Assembly (NCBI RefSeq): GCF_000829825.1 | Contig: NZ_JXSL01000030.1 | Location: 627,501 to 691,500, forward strand | Length of the DNA stretch: 64,000 nucleotides | Origin: Paramagnetospirillum magnetotacticum MS-1 | GTDB lineage: Bacteria > Pseudomonadota > Alphaproteobacteria > Rhodospirillales > Magnetospirillaceae | Direction: 5' to 3' | In this document: positions 54,479 to 63,438 of the stretch, piece after piece | Layout of the letters: every line of letters begins with the position of its first letter | Numbering within the stretch: position 1 is the stretch's first letter | Made by a program: the position numbers and the translations under genes | Notes under the pieces: generated by a model | Databases searched by the model: none | Told to the model about the DNA's origin: nothing | What the model saw: the letters and a program-made list of their open reading frames with translations, nothing else

Positions 54479-56167
54479 ATGGAGCCAACTTCGCCTTCCC
54501 CAAGAGCCCGTCCGGTGAACGTCCCTACGCCTCCCTCCCCTCCGCAGATCCGCGATATCGGAACCTTCCGCGGCCTGTCCTTCAAGCAGGCGGTGGCAAC
54601 TCTGGTCATCGCGCTCGGCCTGGGCGCCGCCTCGGGGGTCTGGGAGCTTTCCGCCGATTACCAGCGCATGCGCCTTCAGGTTGTGGAAAGCATCAAGTCC
54701 GATATGGCCCTGGTGCGCGGTACGGCGGTGGAAGCGGCCTATATGCTGAGCCACGATCTGGCCGGCGAGGTGGTCAGCGGTCTGGCGCTGGACCCCATCG
54801 TCGCCGAGGTGCGGCTGGCCGATAATTTCGGCGACGTTCTGGGCGAGACCCACCGGCCACCGGGAGTCACGGCCTTTCCCGCCCTGGCCGAGCGGTTGTT
54901 CGGCGATATCGCCCAGCATTCGCTTTTTCTCCAGACCCGCTCGAAGGACAATGCCAGCGATGTGGGCAAGCTGGAACTGCACCTCGACCCGGCCCTGATG
55001 CTCAACCGCTATCTCGACCACGTGGCGGCCAGCGCCGCCTCGGGAGTGGCGCGCACGGTGATCCTGTGCCTGTTGGTGGTGGCGGTGTTCTACGGACTGA
55101 TCACCAAGCCATTGCTGAAGATCGGCCTTGCCGTCGCCAAGGTGAACCCCGCCCGCCCCGGCGATTCCCTGATCGAATTGCCGCGGCGTCATGAGGGCGA
55201 CGAGCTGGGCATGCTGGTGCGCAACGTCAATGCCCTTCTGGCCGAATCCCAGCGCGGTCTGGACGGCCGCGACACCGCCGAGGGCGCCCTGGCCGCCCTG
55301 GCCCGCAACCTGGAATTACGCGTCCAGGAACGGACCCACGAACTGGAACAGCAAAAGGCCGGTGTTGAACGGGCCAATGCCGAACTGGAAAAGGCCAACC
55401 GCTTCATCTCCGACGGCATTCGCTATGCCAGCCGCATCCAGACGGCCCTGTTGCCCGATACAACGGCGCTGGACGGCGCGGTGGCCGAATTCACCATCGG
55501 CTGGCGGCCCTTCGACATCGTCGGCGGCGATTATTACTGGACCGGCACCTTCGGCGACAAGACGGTGGTGGCGGTGATGGACTGCACCGGCCACGGCGTC
55601 CCCGGGGCCTTCATGACCGCCGTGGTGTCGTCCATCTTGGCCCGCATCCTTCATCATCACGGTCATGACGACCCGGCGGTGATCCTGGCCCTGCTCAACT
55701 TCCTGGTGAAGTCGGCGCTGCGCCAGGACCGGGCCGACGCCCCCGCCGATGACGGATTGGACGCCGCCATCTGCGTCTTCGACCAGAAGCAGGGCATCGC
55801 CACTTTCGCCGGGGCCAATCTGCCCCTGATGGTGTGGAGCGACGGACACATGAAGGTGATCCGGGGCGACCGCCGCAGCCTTGGCTACCGCGACAGCCCC
55901 CCCGACGCCACCTTCGCCAGCCACGAAGTTCCCATTACGCCGGGCGCCATCTTCTATCTTTACACCGACGGACTGATCGACCATATGGGCGGCCCCAATT
56001 GCCGCCTGTTCGGCCGCAAGCGGCTGCAGGAGACCCTGGGCCATCTGGCCGGGCTGCCGCTGGATGAGCAGAAGGAAAAGCTGTTCGCCACCCTGGATGC
56101 CTGGCGCGGCGATCAGCCCTGCCGCGACGATATGACCTTCATCGCCATCCGCCCCAAGGCTATTTGA
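54479..56167 (+). CDS. HAMP-domain PP2C/SpoIIE-type phosphatase (RsbU/SiaA-like)
   Basis: A 562-residue membrane protein. An N-terminal helix (FKQAVATLVIALGLGAASGV) and a second one (GVARTVILCLLVVAVFYGLI) flank a periplasmic sensor of about 140 residues. A HAMP domain and a coiled coil (near 270-315, LELRVQERTHELEQQKAGVE) lead to a SpoIIE/PP2C phosphatase. Metal-binding Asp residues are visible in RPFDIVGGDYYWTGTFGDKT, VVAVMDCTGHGVPGAFMTAV and in the final DDMTFIAIRP. Such proteins control partner-switching anti-sigma antagonists. No partner gene is nearby. It starts 22 bases after the kinase and could share its transcript. Confidence 0.92.
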   Translation: MEPTSPSPRARPVNVPTPPSPPQIRDIGTFRGLSFKQAVATLVIALGLGAASGVWELSADYQRMRLQVVESIKSDMALVRGTAVEAAYMLSHDLAGEVVSGLALDPIVAEVRLADNFGDVLGETHRPPGVTAFPALAERLFGDIAQHSLFLQTRSKDNASDVGKLELHLDPALMLNRYLDHVAASAASGVARTVILCLLVVAVFYGLITKPLLKIGLAVAKVNPARPGDSLIELPRRHEGDELGMLVRNVNALLAESQRGLDGRDTAEGALAALARNLELRVQERTHELEQQKAGVERANAELEKANRFISDGIRYASRIQTALLPDTTALDGAVAEFTIGWRPFDIVGGDYYWTGTFGDKTVVAVMDCTGHGVPGAFMTAVVSSILARILHHHGHDDPAVILALLNFLVKSALRQDRADAPADDGLDAAICVFDQKQGIATFAGANLPLMVWSDGHMKVIRGDRRSLGYRDSPPDATFASHEVPITPGAIFYLYTDGLIDHMGGPNCRLFGRKRLQETLGHLAGLPLDEQKEKLFATLDAWRGDQPCRDDMTFIAIRPKAI

Positions 56168-56182
56168 CTCCCAAGGCTATTT
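56153..56182. repeat. 13-bp tandem direct repeat at two convergent stop codons
   Basis: CCCAAGGCTATTT at 56153-56165 and again at 56170-56182, separated by four bases. The first copy contains the end of the PP2C phosphatase gene and the second the end of the solute-binding gene. It looks like a small duplication that trimmed or extended a C-terminus. Confidence 0.7.
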
Positions 56183-56911
56183 TACCGCGGCCTTGGAATA
56201 GCGGGCGACGATACGGTCGTATTCGCCCTCGGCCTTAAGCCGCGCCAGTCCGTGATTGAAAGCGTCGCGCAGGGTTGGGTCGCGAAAGGCCATCCGGTAA
56301 TCGGTCGGCGGAAACAGCGGGTGATAGACCACCTTCTGGCCGGTATCGACCTTGTCCCTGACCTCGGGCTGATTGGCGAACCAGTCGAAGATATTGCGGT
56401 CGGCCACCACCACATCCACCCGTCCCTTATAGAGCAGCAGAGGCTGGATCACCTGATTGGATTCTTCGCGGTAGCTGGGATTGGCATCCGCCACCGCCTT
56501 GAATTCCGGCCCGAGATACGCCGTCGCCCGCTGGAAGGCCAGGACCGACTTTCCCGCCAGATCCTCAAGGCGCTCGATGCTCAAGGCGCGGGATGCAAGG
56601 GTGATGGCGTAATTGCGGTAGGTGATATAGACCTCGGAATAGACCAAGCCCGCCAGGGTTCCGGGGCGCTGGGTCATGGCGGCGTCCATCTGGCCGCCGT
56701 CCAGGGCCTTGGCCACCCGCCCAAGCGGCAGAAAGACCGGCTTCATCTCATGGCCTTCCAGGGCCAGAGCCCCTTTGGCGATGTCGTATTCCATGCCGCG
56801 CAATTGTTCGGGAATCACATAGGGTGAGAGGGACAGGCCGACCCCCACCGTCACCTCCCGCGCATTCACGGGCAGGGCGAGCAGCAGCGACAACATCCAG
56901 ATGCGGCGCAT
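56177..56911 (-). CDS. Periplasmic solute-binding protein, family 3-like
   Basis: A 244-residue exported binding protein. A signal peptide (MRRIWMLSLLLALPVNAREV) precedes an SBP_bac_3-like fold (TVGVGLSLSPYVIPEQLRGM, EYDIAKGALALEGHEMKPVF). LAGKSVLAFQRATAYLGPEF and the region NIFDWFANQPEVRDKVDTGQ follow. No ABC permease or ATPase is adjacent, so it may instead feed a sensor. ATG 56911 has GAGGTG upstream. The substrate is unknown. It converges with the PP2C phosphatase gene. Confidence 0.88.
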   Translation of the reverse strand: MRRIWMLSLLLALPVNAREVTVGVGLSLSPYVIPEQLRGMEYDIAKGALALEGHEMKPVFLPLGRVAKALDGGQMDAAMTQRPGTLAGLVYSEVYITYRNYAITLASRALSIERLEDLAGKSVLAFQRATAYLGPEFKAVADANPSYREESNQVIQPLLLYKGRVDVVVADRNIFDWFANQPEVRDKVDTGQKVVYHPLFPPTDYRMAFRDPTLRDAFNHGLARLKAEGEYDRIVARYSKAAVK

Positions 56912-56999
56912 TTCCACCTCAATACCGGCATTCACCAAACGTTGAATGGGACCCCATGCCCGACAATCCGTCAATGGCTAGATGATGGCATTGCGTTCC

Positions 57000-57031
57000 C
57001 CCGTTGCGTTCGCGGCGGATCGTGACACCAT
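57000..57031 (+). repeat. 32-bp direct repeat upstream of the DUF1566 gene (copy 1)
   Basis: 32 bases matching 58371-58402 with two mismatches; shared parts include CCCGTTGCGTTCG and GGCGGATCGTGACA. It ends 36 bases before the ATG of the DUF1566 gene. In the matching frame it encodes RCVRGGS and a stop, the same C-terminus as copy 2, so it is probably the remnant of a duplicated gene end or a reused regulatory region. Confidence 0.75.
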
Positions 57032-57067
57032 GGCCGGGGGAGTCCGGCGGACCAGGGAGGGTTCTTC

Positions 57068-58396
57068 ATGCGCCACCTCATCTCGACCGCCATTCTGAGC
57101 GGAATTTTCCTGGGGTCGGCCTGGGCCGGAGAGCGCCCCTATTCCATTGCCGGCACCGGCCAGACGGGCTGTTACGACAATCACGGCGCGGCCTCCTGCC
57201 CCCTTGCCAAGGAAGCGCCCTTTTGGGGACAAGATGGCCAGCGCCCATCATCGGCCCCGTCCTACCGCGACAATGGCGACGGAACCGTCTTTGACCCGGT
57301 CACCGGCCTGATGTGGGAAAAGGGATTCCGCAAGCTGGGCTTTGCCGAGGCCGAGGCCGAGGCCGCCAAGGCACGAACCGGCGGCCATGCCGATTGGCGG
57401 GTTCCCACCATCAAGGAACTGTACTCGCTGATCCGCTTCGATGGCTCCACCGGCAGGGGCTGGCCCGGGCAGACCGGGGCTCCCGCCGATGCCAGGCCCT
57501 ATCTGGACACCCGCGCCTTTGCTTTCGAATATCCAGCCCAGGGACGCTTCATCGACGCTCAATACCTGACCCGTACAGCCTATGTGGGGACGGTGATGGG
57601 CGGCGAGAAAGCCTTTTTCGGAGTCAATTTCGCCGACGGCCGCATCAAGGGCTATCCCCAGAACGGCGGACCGGGGCGGCGTGTCTGGTACGCCCGCTTC
57701 GTGCGCGGAAATCCTGATTACGGCCGCAATGATTTCGCCGACAACGGCGATGGCACCGTCAGCGACCGCGCCACCGGCCTGACCTGGACACAGGCGGACA
57801 GCGGTGACGGGGTGTTCCGCGATGCGATGGCCGGAACGGCCCGGCGGGACGGCCGCCTCGACTGGCGCGAAGCACTGGCGTTCTGTTCCGGGCTGAATTT
57901 CGCAGGGCGCACCGATTGGCGGCTGCCCACCGCCAAGGAACTCCACTCCATCGTCGATTATTCCCGTGCCCCCGACGTCACCAACTCGGCCGCCATCGCT
58001 CAGGTTTTCGCCATAACCGCCATGACCGATGACCTCGGTCGGCGAGACTGGCCCTATGCCTGGACGTCGACGACCCATCTGGACGGACGGGTGATGGGTG
58101 ATTTCGCCGTCTACATCGCCTTTGGACGCGCCGGCGGATGGATGGGGCGGCGAGGCGGACCTGGGGGCGGAGGATTTGGTCCCCCACCCGGAGGTGCCCC
58201 CATGGGCGGCCCCGGCTTCGGCAGACCCGGCCCGGAGGAACAAGGGGAGATGCGCCTTCTGGACGTACATGGGGCCGGAGCCCAACGCAGCAGCCCCAAG
58301 AGTGGAGACGAATCCCGCCTGCCCCGCGGCGCAGGTCCCCAGGGCGATGTACTCCGAATCTACAACACGGCCCGTTGCGTTCGTGGCGGATCGTGA
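57068..58396 (+). CDS. Secreted protein with two Lcl/DUF1566 domains
   Basis: A 442-residue exported protein. A signal peptide (MRHLISTAILSGIFLGSAWA) is followed by two related DUF1566 (Lcl C-terminal) domains. Each opens with the same motif (YRDNGDGTVFDPVTGLMWEK near 66 and FADNGDGTVSDRATGLTWTQ near 223) and has a DWRVPTIKELYSL or DWRLPTAKELHSI block. The second domain carries a Gly/Pro-rich insertion of about 45 residues near 355-395 (WMGRRGGPGGGGFGPPPGGA). The family is related to the formylglycine-generating/C-type-lectin-like fold. It is followed 49 bases later by the TPR-CHAT gene. The function is unknown; it could be a surface ligand or substrate of that protease. Confidence 0.85.
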   Translation: MRHLISTAILSGIFLGSAWAGERPYSIAGTGQTGCYDNHGAASCPLAKEAPFWGQDGQRPSSAPSYRDNGDGTVFDPVTGLMWEKGFRKLGFAEAEAEAAKARTGGHADWRVPTIKELYSLIRFDGSTGRGWPGQTGAPADARPYLDTRAFAFEYPAQGRFIDAQYLTRTAYVGTVMGGEKAFFGVNFADGRIKGYPQNGGPGRRVWYARFVRGNPDYGRNDFADNGDGTVSDRATGLTWTQADSGDGVFRDAMAGTARRDGRLDWREALAFCSGLNFAGRTDWRLPTAKELHSIVDYSRAPDVTNSAAIAQVFAITAMTDDLGRRDWPYAWTSTTHLDGRVMGDFAVYIAFGRAGGWMGRRGGPGGGGFGPPPGGAPMGGPGFGRPGPEEQGEMRLLDVHGAGAQRSSPKSGDESRLPRGAGPQGDVLRIYNTARCVRGGS

Positions 58397-58402
58397 CAAC
58401 AT
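58371..58402 (+). repeat. 32-bp direct repeat upstream of the TPR-CHAT gene (copy 2)
   Basis: The second copy of the repeat at 57000-57031. It covers the last codons and stop of the DUF1566 gene and ends 43 bases before the TPR-CHAT start, so both genes have the same element at nearly the same distance. Confidence 0.75.
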
Positions 58403-58445
58403 AGCACCAGACGAGGGCCGCCGATCTGGCAGAAGGAAAGCTGAG

Positions 58446-61400
58446 ATGACGTCACGGCTCTTTCTCATGGCCGCTTTCGTACTGGCCGTCTTGCCGGGCC
58501 TGTCCGCCCAGGCGCAGTCGGATGAGGGCGGCCACATGCAGCGCAAGGCCACAGAGGCCTCGGCCGACAGGCTTCTCGACGATTCCCTGCTCAGCAATCC
58601 CGAAAGACGGGCCCGCGCCGCCGCCAAACTGGCCGAGCCCGAGCCGGATGGCCAGGACCCTGCCACCCAGGCCGAGATCTATTACCAGCGCGGCAATGCC
58701 GCCACCGAGCTGGGCCGCCAGTTGGAGGCGCTGAAAAACTACCGCAAAGCCTCTCATCTGGTCGCCCCCAACGGCAATCTCAGGGCGGATATCTTCTACA
58801 ATCTGGCCCAGGCCGAGGGTAATCTGGGCCGCATCGCCCCCTCCATCGCCTCGTATCGCGAAGCCATCAAGAGCACAGACTCCACCAATCTGGTGGTGCG
58901 CAACCTGGCCCTGATCGCCGAGGGCTACGCCAAGCTGGGCAATGCCGACGGTGCGCGCCAGACTCGAGACGAATGCCGTATCGCCTCGGGCCGGGCGGCG
59001 ACGGAACGATCCGAGCGCAATCTGAATGCCGCCACCTGGCGCCAAGTCAACGAACTGCGCTGCGACATCGCCGTATCCGTGGCCGAAGGCAAGCTGGCCG
59101 AGGCCGAACCCAAGATCCGCCGGGTCATCGCCAATTACGAAGACGCTCCCAACACCAGGGGGACCTATATCGTCGGCAACCGCCACGCCCAACTGGCAGA
59201 GAATCTGCGCCAGCAAGGCCGTCTGGCCGAGGCGGAAAACGAAGCCCGCATCGCACTCAACATCTTTCAAAGCACCGTGGGTGTCACCTCGCAGCGCACC
59301 GGATTCGGCCTTGTTTCCCTAGGCCGCATCATCGCCGAGCAAGGGCGGCTGAAGGAGGGCGAGGCCCTGGCCCGTAAGGGACTCGACGTCACCCAGGCCG
59401 CTGGCGTGGCGGGCAAGGGGGGATCGCGCGGCGTGCTGGCCGACATCCTGGCCTCCCAATACCGCTGGGCCGAGGCCCGCACGGAATTCGACACTATGCG
59501 CGAAGCCTATGCCGAAGATCCGGAAGGGTTGGAGGCCTTCATCACCCAGAATTCCAACTATGCCCTGGCCATGCTCAAGACCGGCGGCGCCGAGGAGGCG
59601 CTGCGGCTGTTCTCGCGCACATGGGAATCCTTTGCCAAGCGCCTGGGCGACGAGCATTACGACACCGCCCAGGCGCGGGGCTTCATGGCGGCGTCCCTGG
59701 CGGCGCTGGGCCGCGACGGCGAGGCGAAAGAGCATTTCGCCAAGGCGATTCCGCGGCTGGTGGAAGGCCGCGACGACGAAGACGAGGAAACCGGCAATCA
59801 GGCCCGCGATCAGAAGCTGCGCCTGATCCTCGAAGCCGATATGGCCCTGCTGCTCAAGAGTGGAGGCGCCGAGGCCATCGCGGAAAGCTTCCGTCTGGCC
59901 GATGCGGCGCGCGGCCGTTCGGTCCAGCGGGCCCTGGCCGCCTCGGCGGTGCGGGCCGCCGCGGCCGACCCGGCCCTGGCCCAACTGGCGCGGCACGCCC
60001 AGGATGCGGAAAAGCAGATCTCGGCCCTGAACGGAATGCTGGCCAATGCCATCAGCGCGCGGGCCGAGGATTTGGATTCCGACGCCATCTCATCCCTGAA
60101 AAAGCGGATCAAGGACCTCCGCAGCGATCGCGCCGACGGTCTTCGCCGGATGGCCGCAAAATTTCCTGAATACGCACGGATGCTGAACGCCCCTCCCACC
60201 ACCGTGGCCGATGTTCAGGCCCGCCTGCGCTCCGACGAGGCCATGCTGGCCTTCTATAGCGCCGACGACCGGCTCTATGTCTGGGCGGTCCCGGCCTCGG
60301 GCGAGACCCGCATGGCCGCAACGCCCCTGGGCCGCGTCGCCCTCGAGGCCCAGGTCAAGGCCTTGCGCCGAGCCCTGGACCTGTCCATCAGCGGCATCGA
60401 CGAGATTCCCGATTTCGACCTGGACAGCGCCTGGAAGCTTTATGCGGCGTCCATCGCCCCCACCGAGCCCGCCTGGGCCAAGGCCACCACCCTGTTCACC
60501 GTCCCCCATGGGCCGCTGGGGCAATTGCCCCTGGCCCTGCTGCCCACCGCCTCCCCGCCCAAGGTGGGCGGTAAAGCGGGTGGGCCGCTTTTCGCCAAAT
60601 ACCGCGACGTGCCCTGGCTGGCGCGCAAAGTGGCCATCGCCCAGTTGCCCTCGGCGGGCGCGCTGACCACCTTGCGCGCCCTGCCCGAGCGCAAGACGCC
60701 GCGCCGCGCCTTCATCGCCTTCGGCGACCCCCTGTTCGCCAAGGATCAGATGGATGAGGCCCCGCCCGCCGCCGCCACCCAACGGGGCGTCAAGCGCCGC
60801 TCGGCGCCCAAGCCGGGACCGGACTTCACCGCCGAACTGGCGCAGCTGCCCCGCCTGCCCGATACCGCCGAGGAAGTGTCGAGCATCGCCCGCGTCCTGG
60901 GCGCCGATCCCGAGCGCGACATCTTCCTGCAGACCCGCGCCAGCGAAGCCAGGGTCCGCAGCCTCGACCTCTCCCAATGGCGGATCGTCATGTTCGCCAC
61001 CCATGGGCTGATCCCCGGCGACCTTGTGGGCCTGGACCAGCCCGCCCTGGCGCTGACCTCGCCCGAGGTGAGCGGGGACGGCTCGGCTGGCGTGTTGACC
61101 ATGGAGCGGATCATGGGGCTGAAGCTGGACGCCGACTGGGTGGTTCTGTCGGCCTGCAACACCGCCGCCGGAGAGGGCGCCGGGGCCGAGGCGGTCTCGG
61201 GGCTGGGCCGCGCCTTCTTCTATGCCGGGACCCGCGCCCTGCTGGTCAGCAACTGGCCGGTGGAAACCACCTCGGCCCGCATGCTCACCACCGATCTGTT
61301 CCGCCGCCAGGCCGGTGATCCGGCCCTGACGCGGGCCCAGGCCCTGCGTCAGGCCATGCTGGCCCTGATGGACGGGCCCGGCCCCCTGGATGGAGCGGGC

Positions 61401-61478
61401 AAGGAGCAGTTCTCCTATGCCCATCCCACGTTCTGGGCGCCGTTTTCTCTGGTTGGCGACGGCGGAGGCGGAGGCTGA
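58446..61478 (+). CDS. Exported TPR-CHAT (caspase-like) protease
   Basis: A 1010-residue protein with signal peptide, TPR repeats and a C-terminal CHAT domain. Residues 1-23 (MTSRLFLMAAFVLAVLPGLS and following AQA) look cleavable. TPR-like helices span about 70-520 (AEIYYQRGNAATELGRQLEA, ADIFYNLAQAEGNLGRIAPS). A coiled linker with DLDSDAISSLKKRIKDLRSD follows near 540-580. The CHAT domain covers about 690-1010: catalytic His853 in MFATHGLIPGDLVG and Cys904 in WVVLSACNTAAGEGAGAEAV, both present. GAAGGAAAG precedes ATG 58446. Most studied CHAT proteases act in the cytoplasm; a periplasmic or outer-surface site is inferred from the signal. The substrate is unknown, with the DUF1566 neighbour a candidate. 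Confidence 0.92.
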   Translation: MTSRLFLMAAFVLAVLPGLSAQAQSDEGGHMQRKATEASADRLLDDSLLSNPERRARAAAKLAEPEPDGQDPATQAEIYYQRGNAATELGRQLEALKNYRKASHLVAPNGNLRADIFYNLAQAEGNLGRIAPSIASYREAIKSTDSTNLVVRNLALIAEGYAKLGNADGARQTRDECRIASGRAATERSERNLNAATWRQVNELRCDIAVSVAEGKLAEAEPKIRRVIANYEDAPNTRGTYIVGNRHAQLAENLRQQGRLAEAENEARIALNIFQSTVGVTSQRTGFGLVSLGRIIAEQGRLKEGEALARKGLDVTQAAGVAGKGGSRGVLADILASQYRWAEARTEFDTMREAYAEDPEGLEAFITQNSNYALAMLKTGGAEEALRLFSRTWESFAKRLGDEHYDTAQARGFMAASLAALGRDGEAKEHFAKAIPRLVEGRDDEDEETGNQARDQKLRLILEADMALLLKSGGAEAIAESFRLADAARGRSVQRALAASAVRAAAADPALAQLARHAQDAEKQISALNGMLANAISARAEDLDSDAISSLKKRIKDLRSDRADGLRRMAAKFPEYARMLNAPPTTVADVQARLRSDEAMLAFYSADDRLYVWAVPASGETRMAATPLGRVALEAQVKALRRALDLSISGIDEIPDFDLDSAWKLYAASIAPTEPAWAKATTLFTVPHGPLGQLPLALLPTASPPKVGGKAGGPLFAKYRDVPWLARKVAIAQLPSAGALTTLRALPERKTPRRAFIAFGDPLFAKDQMDEAPPAAATQRGVKRRSAPKPGPDFTAELAQLPRLPDTAEEVSSIARVLGADPERDIFLQTRASEARVRSLDLSQWRIVMFATHGLIPGDLVGLDQPALALTSPEVSGDGSAGVLTMERIMGLKLDADWVVLSACNTAAGEGAGAEAVSGLGRAFFYAGTRALLVSNWPVETTSARMLTTDLFRRQAGDPALTRAQALRQAMLALMDGPGPLDGAGKEQFSYAHPTFWAPFSLVGDGGGGG

Positions 61479-61558
61479 GCTTGCCGCACGCACCGGTTGG
61501 CCTTATCTTCGCTGAAAGAATACGATCATAATAATTTTCAGGGACGGAAGGCGCCACC

Positions 61559-62089
61559 ATGGCCATCGACCGATCGCTCTCCAACGTGGAGCGAACCTTT
61601 CAGTGGGATGACGTCATCGTCTCCAAGACTGATCTGACGGGAAAGATCACCTACGCCAACGACGTGTTCCTGGGGATCAGCGGCTATACCGAGGAAGAAC
61701 TGCTGGGCGCGCCGCATTCCATCTTACGCCATCCGGCCATGCCGCGCTGCGTCTTCAAGTTTCTGTGGGACCGCATCGCCCTGGGCCACGAGGTCTTCGC
61801 CTATGTGATCAACCGGGCCAAGAACGGCGATCATTATTGGGTCTTCGCCCATGTGACGCCCTGCTACGATCAGACCGGCAAGATGGTGGGCTATCATTCC
61901 AACCGCCGCGTCCCCAAGCCCGAGGCCATCGCCACCGTCAAGCCGCTCTACGAGACCCTGCTGGGAATCGAAAACAGCGCTGCTGACCGCAAGCAGGGCG
62001 TGGAACAGAGCTTCGCCGCCCTGGTCAAGACCATCGGTGATCTCGGATTCGACAGCTATGACCGTCTGGTCATGACCATCAGCCGGTAG
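61559..62089 (+). CDS. Aer-like PAS-domain protein
   Basis: A 176-residue cytoplasmic PAS protein with Aer character. ITYANDVFLGISGYTEEELL and APHSILRHPAMPRCVFKFLW match the Aer sensory PAS, followed by NRAKNGDHYWVFAHVTPCYD. In Aer this domain binds FAD and senses redox state. Here a Trp seen in E. coli Aer near this position is replaced by EVFAY, so FAD binding is uncertain. There is no membrane or signalling domain; the next gene, 11 bases downstream, is a chemoreceptor. Together they may form a split aerotaxis receptor. Confidence 0.88.
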   Translation: MAIDRSLSNVERTFQWDDVIVSKTDLTGKITYANDVFLGISGYTEEELLGAPHSILRHPAMPRCVFKFLWDRIALGHEVFAYVINRAKNGDHYWVFAHVTPCYDQTGKMVGYHSNRRVPKPEAIATVKPLYETLLGIENSAADRKQGVEQSFAALVKTIGDLGFDSYDRLVMTISR

Positions 62090-62100
62090 GAGATTAAGGC

Positions 62101-63432
62101 ATGTCCAATCCGAGCTTGCGTGGCCGGACCAATACCGCCGCATTCATGGTGGGCGCCGCCGTGGCCGTCATCGGGCTGGTGGCGATCGCCGCCCTTTGGC
62201 GCCTGCTCGCCTCGGAGGGCGCGACCGGTTTCGCTGTGGGCGCCCTGGTGGCGCTGATCCTGGCCGGGGCCTTACTGGCCGTGGTGTCGGTACTGGTTCT
62301 GCGCGAAGTCTTCACAGTGCTTGGCCTGATCGAACGCGGCGCCGCCACGGCGCAACAGGCCGCCAAGGGCGATCTCAATATCCGGGTGCTGCGCATCGGC
62401 CGCAAGGACGAGCTGGGCCGCATGCTGAACGGCCTCAACCATGTGCTCGACCTCACCGAGGAATTCGCCAAGGATACCGGCGCCGCCATGAAGCGGGCGG
62501 GCGCCAAGGAGTATTTCCGCTATATCCCCCTTCAGGGACTGCGCGGCGATTACAGCACCTATGCCGAGATGATCAACAAGGTGCTGGGCGATATGGACGC
62601 CCGCGACCAGGAAACCCACGCCTTCGAAAAGAACGTCCACGACATGGTCTCCCAGGTGGCCAGCGCCACCACCGGAATCGGCCGCACCGCCCAGACCATG
62701 GCGGGCCGCTCGGAAAGCGCCGGCGGGCGTTCCATCACCGTGGGCGAGGCGGCGGAGACCACCACCCAACTGGCCTCGGCCGTCTCGGATTCCACCCGCC
62801 AGTTGGCCCAGGCCATCAACGAGATCGCCCAGCAGGTGACCCAATCGGCCTCGGTCGCCCAGAACGCCGTCGCCGATATCGGCGAGACGGTGGAACGCAT
62901 GAACGGCCTTGCCGATTCGGTCAGCCAGATCGGCGTGGTGGTGCAACTGATCAACGACATCGCCGCCCAGACCAATCTCCTGGCCTTGAACGCCACCATC
63001 GAGGCGGCCCGCGCGGGCGAGGCGGGCAAGGGCTTCGCCGTGGTGGCCAACGAGGTCAAGCATCTGGCAAACCAGACCGCCAAGGCCACCGAGGACATCT
63101 CGCGCCAGGTGGGCGCCGTCCAGGGTGCCGCCCAGGCCGCCGCCGCTGGCGTGGAAGGCGTGGTCGCCACCATCCGCACCATCGACGGCATCGCCTCGGC
63201 CATCGCGGGCGCGGTGCAGGAGCAGGAAGCGGTGACCCGCGACATCTCCGCCCATATCGACGAAGTTGCGGCCAAGGCCTCGGAAGTCTCCGAGAACGTG
63301 GCCCATCTGTCGCAATCCACCGCCCAGGCCTGCGGCGGCACGGTGCGCGTCATCTGGAGCGCCCGCGCGCTCTCCAAGGTGGTGGAAGAGCTGAACGCCG
63401 AGGTCAACGCCTATGTCAGCAAGGTGCGGTAG
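62101..63432 (+). CDS. Methyl-accepting chemotaxis protein without periplasmic sensor
   Basis: A 443-residue chemoreceptor. Two adjacent membrane helices (residues 13-35, [20 protein letters not shown], and 43-68, [20 protein letters not shown]) are separated by only a few residues, so there is no periplasmic ligand domain. A HAMP-like linker precedes the signalling domain, whose hairpin tip reads [20 protein letters not shown] and [20 protein letters not shown]. Input must come from the cytoplasm, probably from the PAS protein encoded just upstream. The C-terminus lacks the CheR-binding pentapeptide. Confidence 0.93.
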   Translation: MSNPSLRGRTNTAAFMVGAAVAVIGLVAIAALWRLLASEGATGFAVGALVALILAGALLAVVSVLVLREVFTVLGLIERGAATAQQAAKGDLNIRVLRIGRKDELGRMLNGLNHVLDLTEEFAKDTGAAMKRAGAKEYFRYIPLQGLRGDYSTYAEMINKVLGDMDARDQETHAFEKNVHDMVSQVASATTGIGRTAQTMAGRSESAGGRSITVGEAAETTTQLASAVSDSTRQLAQAINEIAQQVTQSASVAQNAVADIGETVERMNGLADSVSQIGVVVQLINDIAAQTNLLALNATIEAARAGEAGKGFAVVANEVKHLANQTAKATEDISRQVGAVQGAAQAAAAGVEGVVATIRTIDGIASAIAGAVQEQEAVTRDISAHIDEVAAKASEVSENVAHLSQSTAQACGGTVRVIWSARALSKVVEELNAEVNAYVSKVR

Positions 63433-63438
63433 GGCTGG

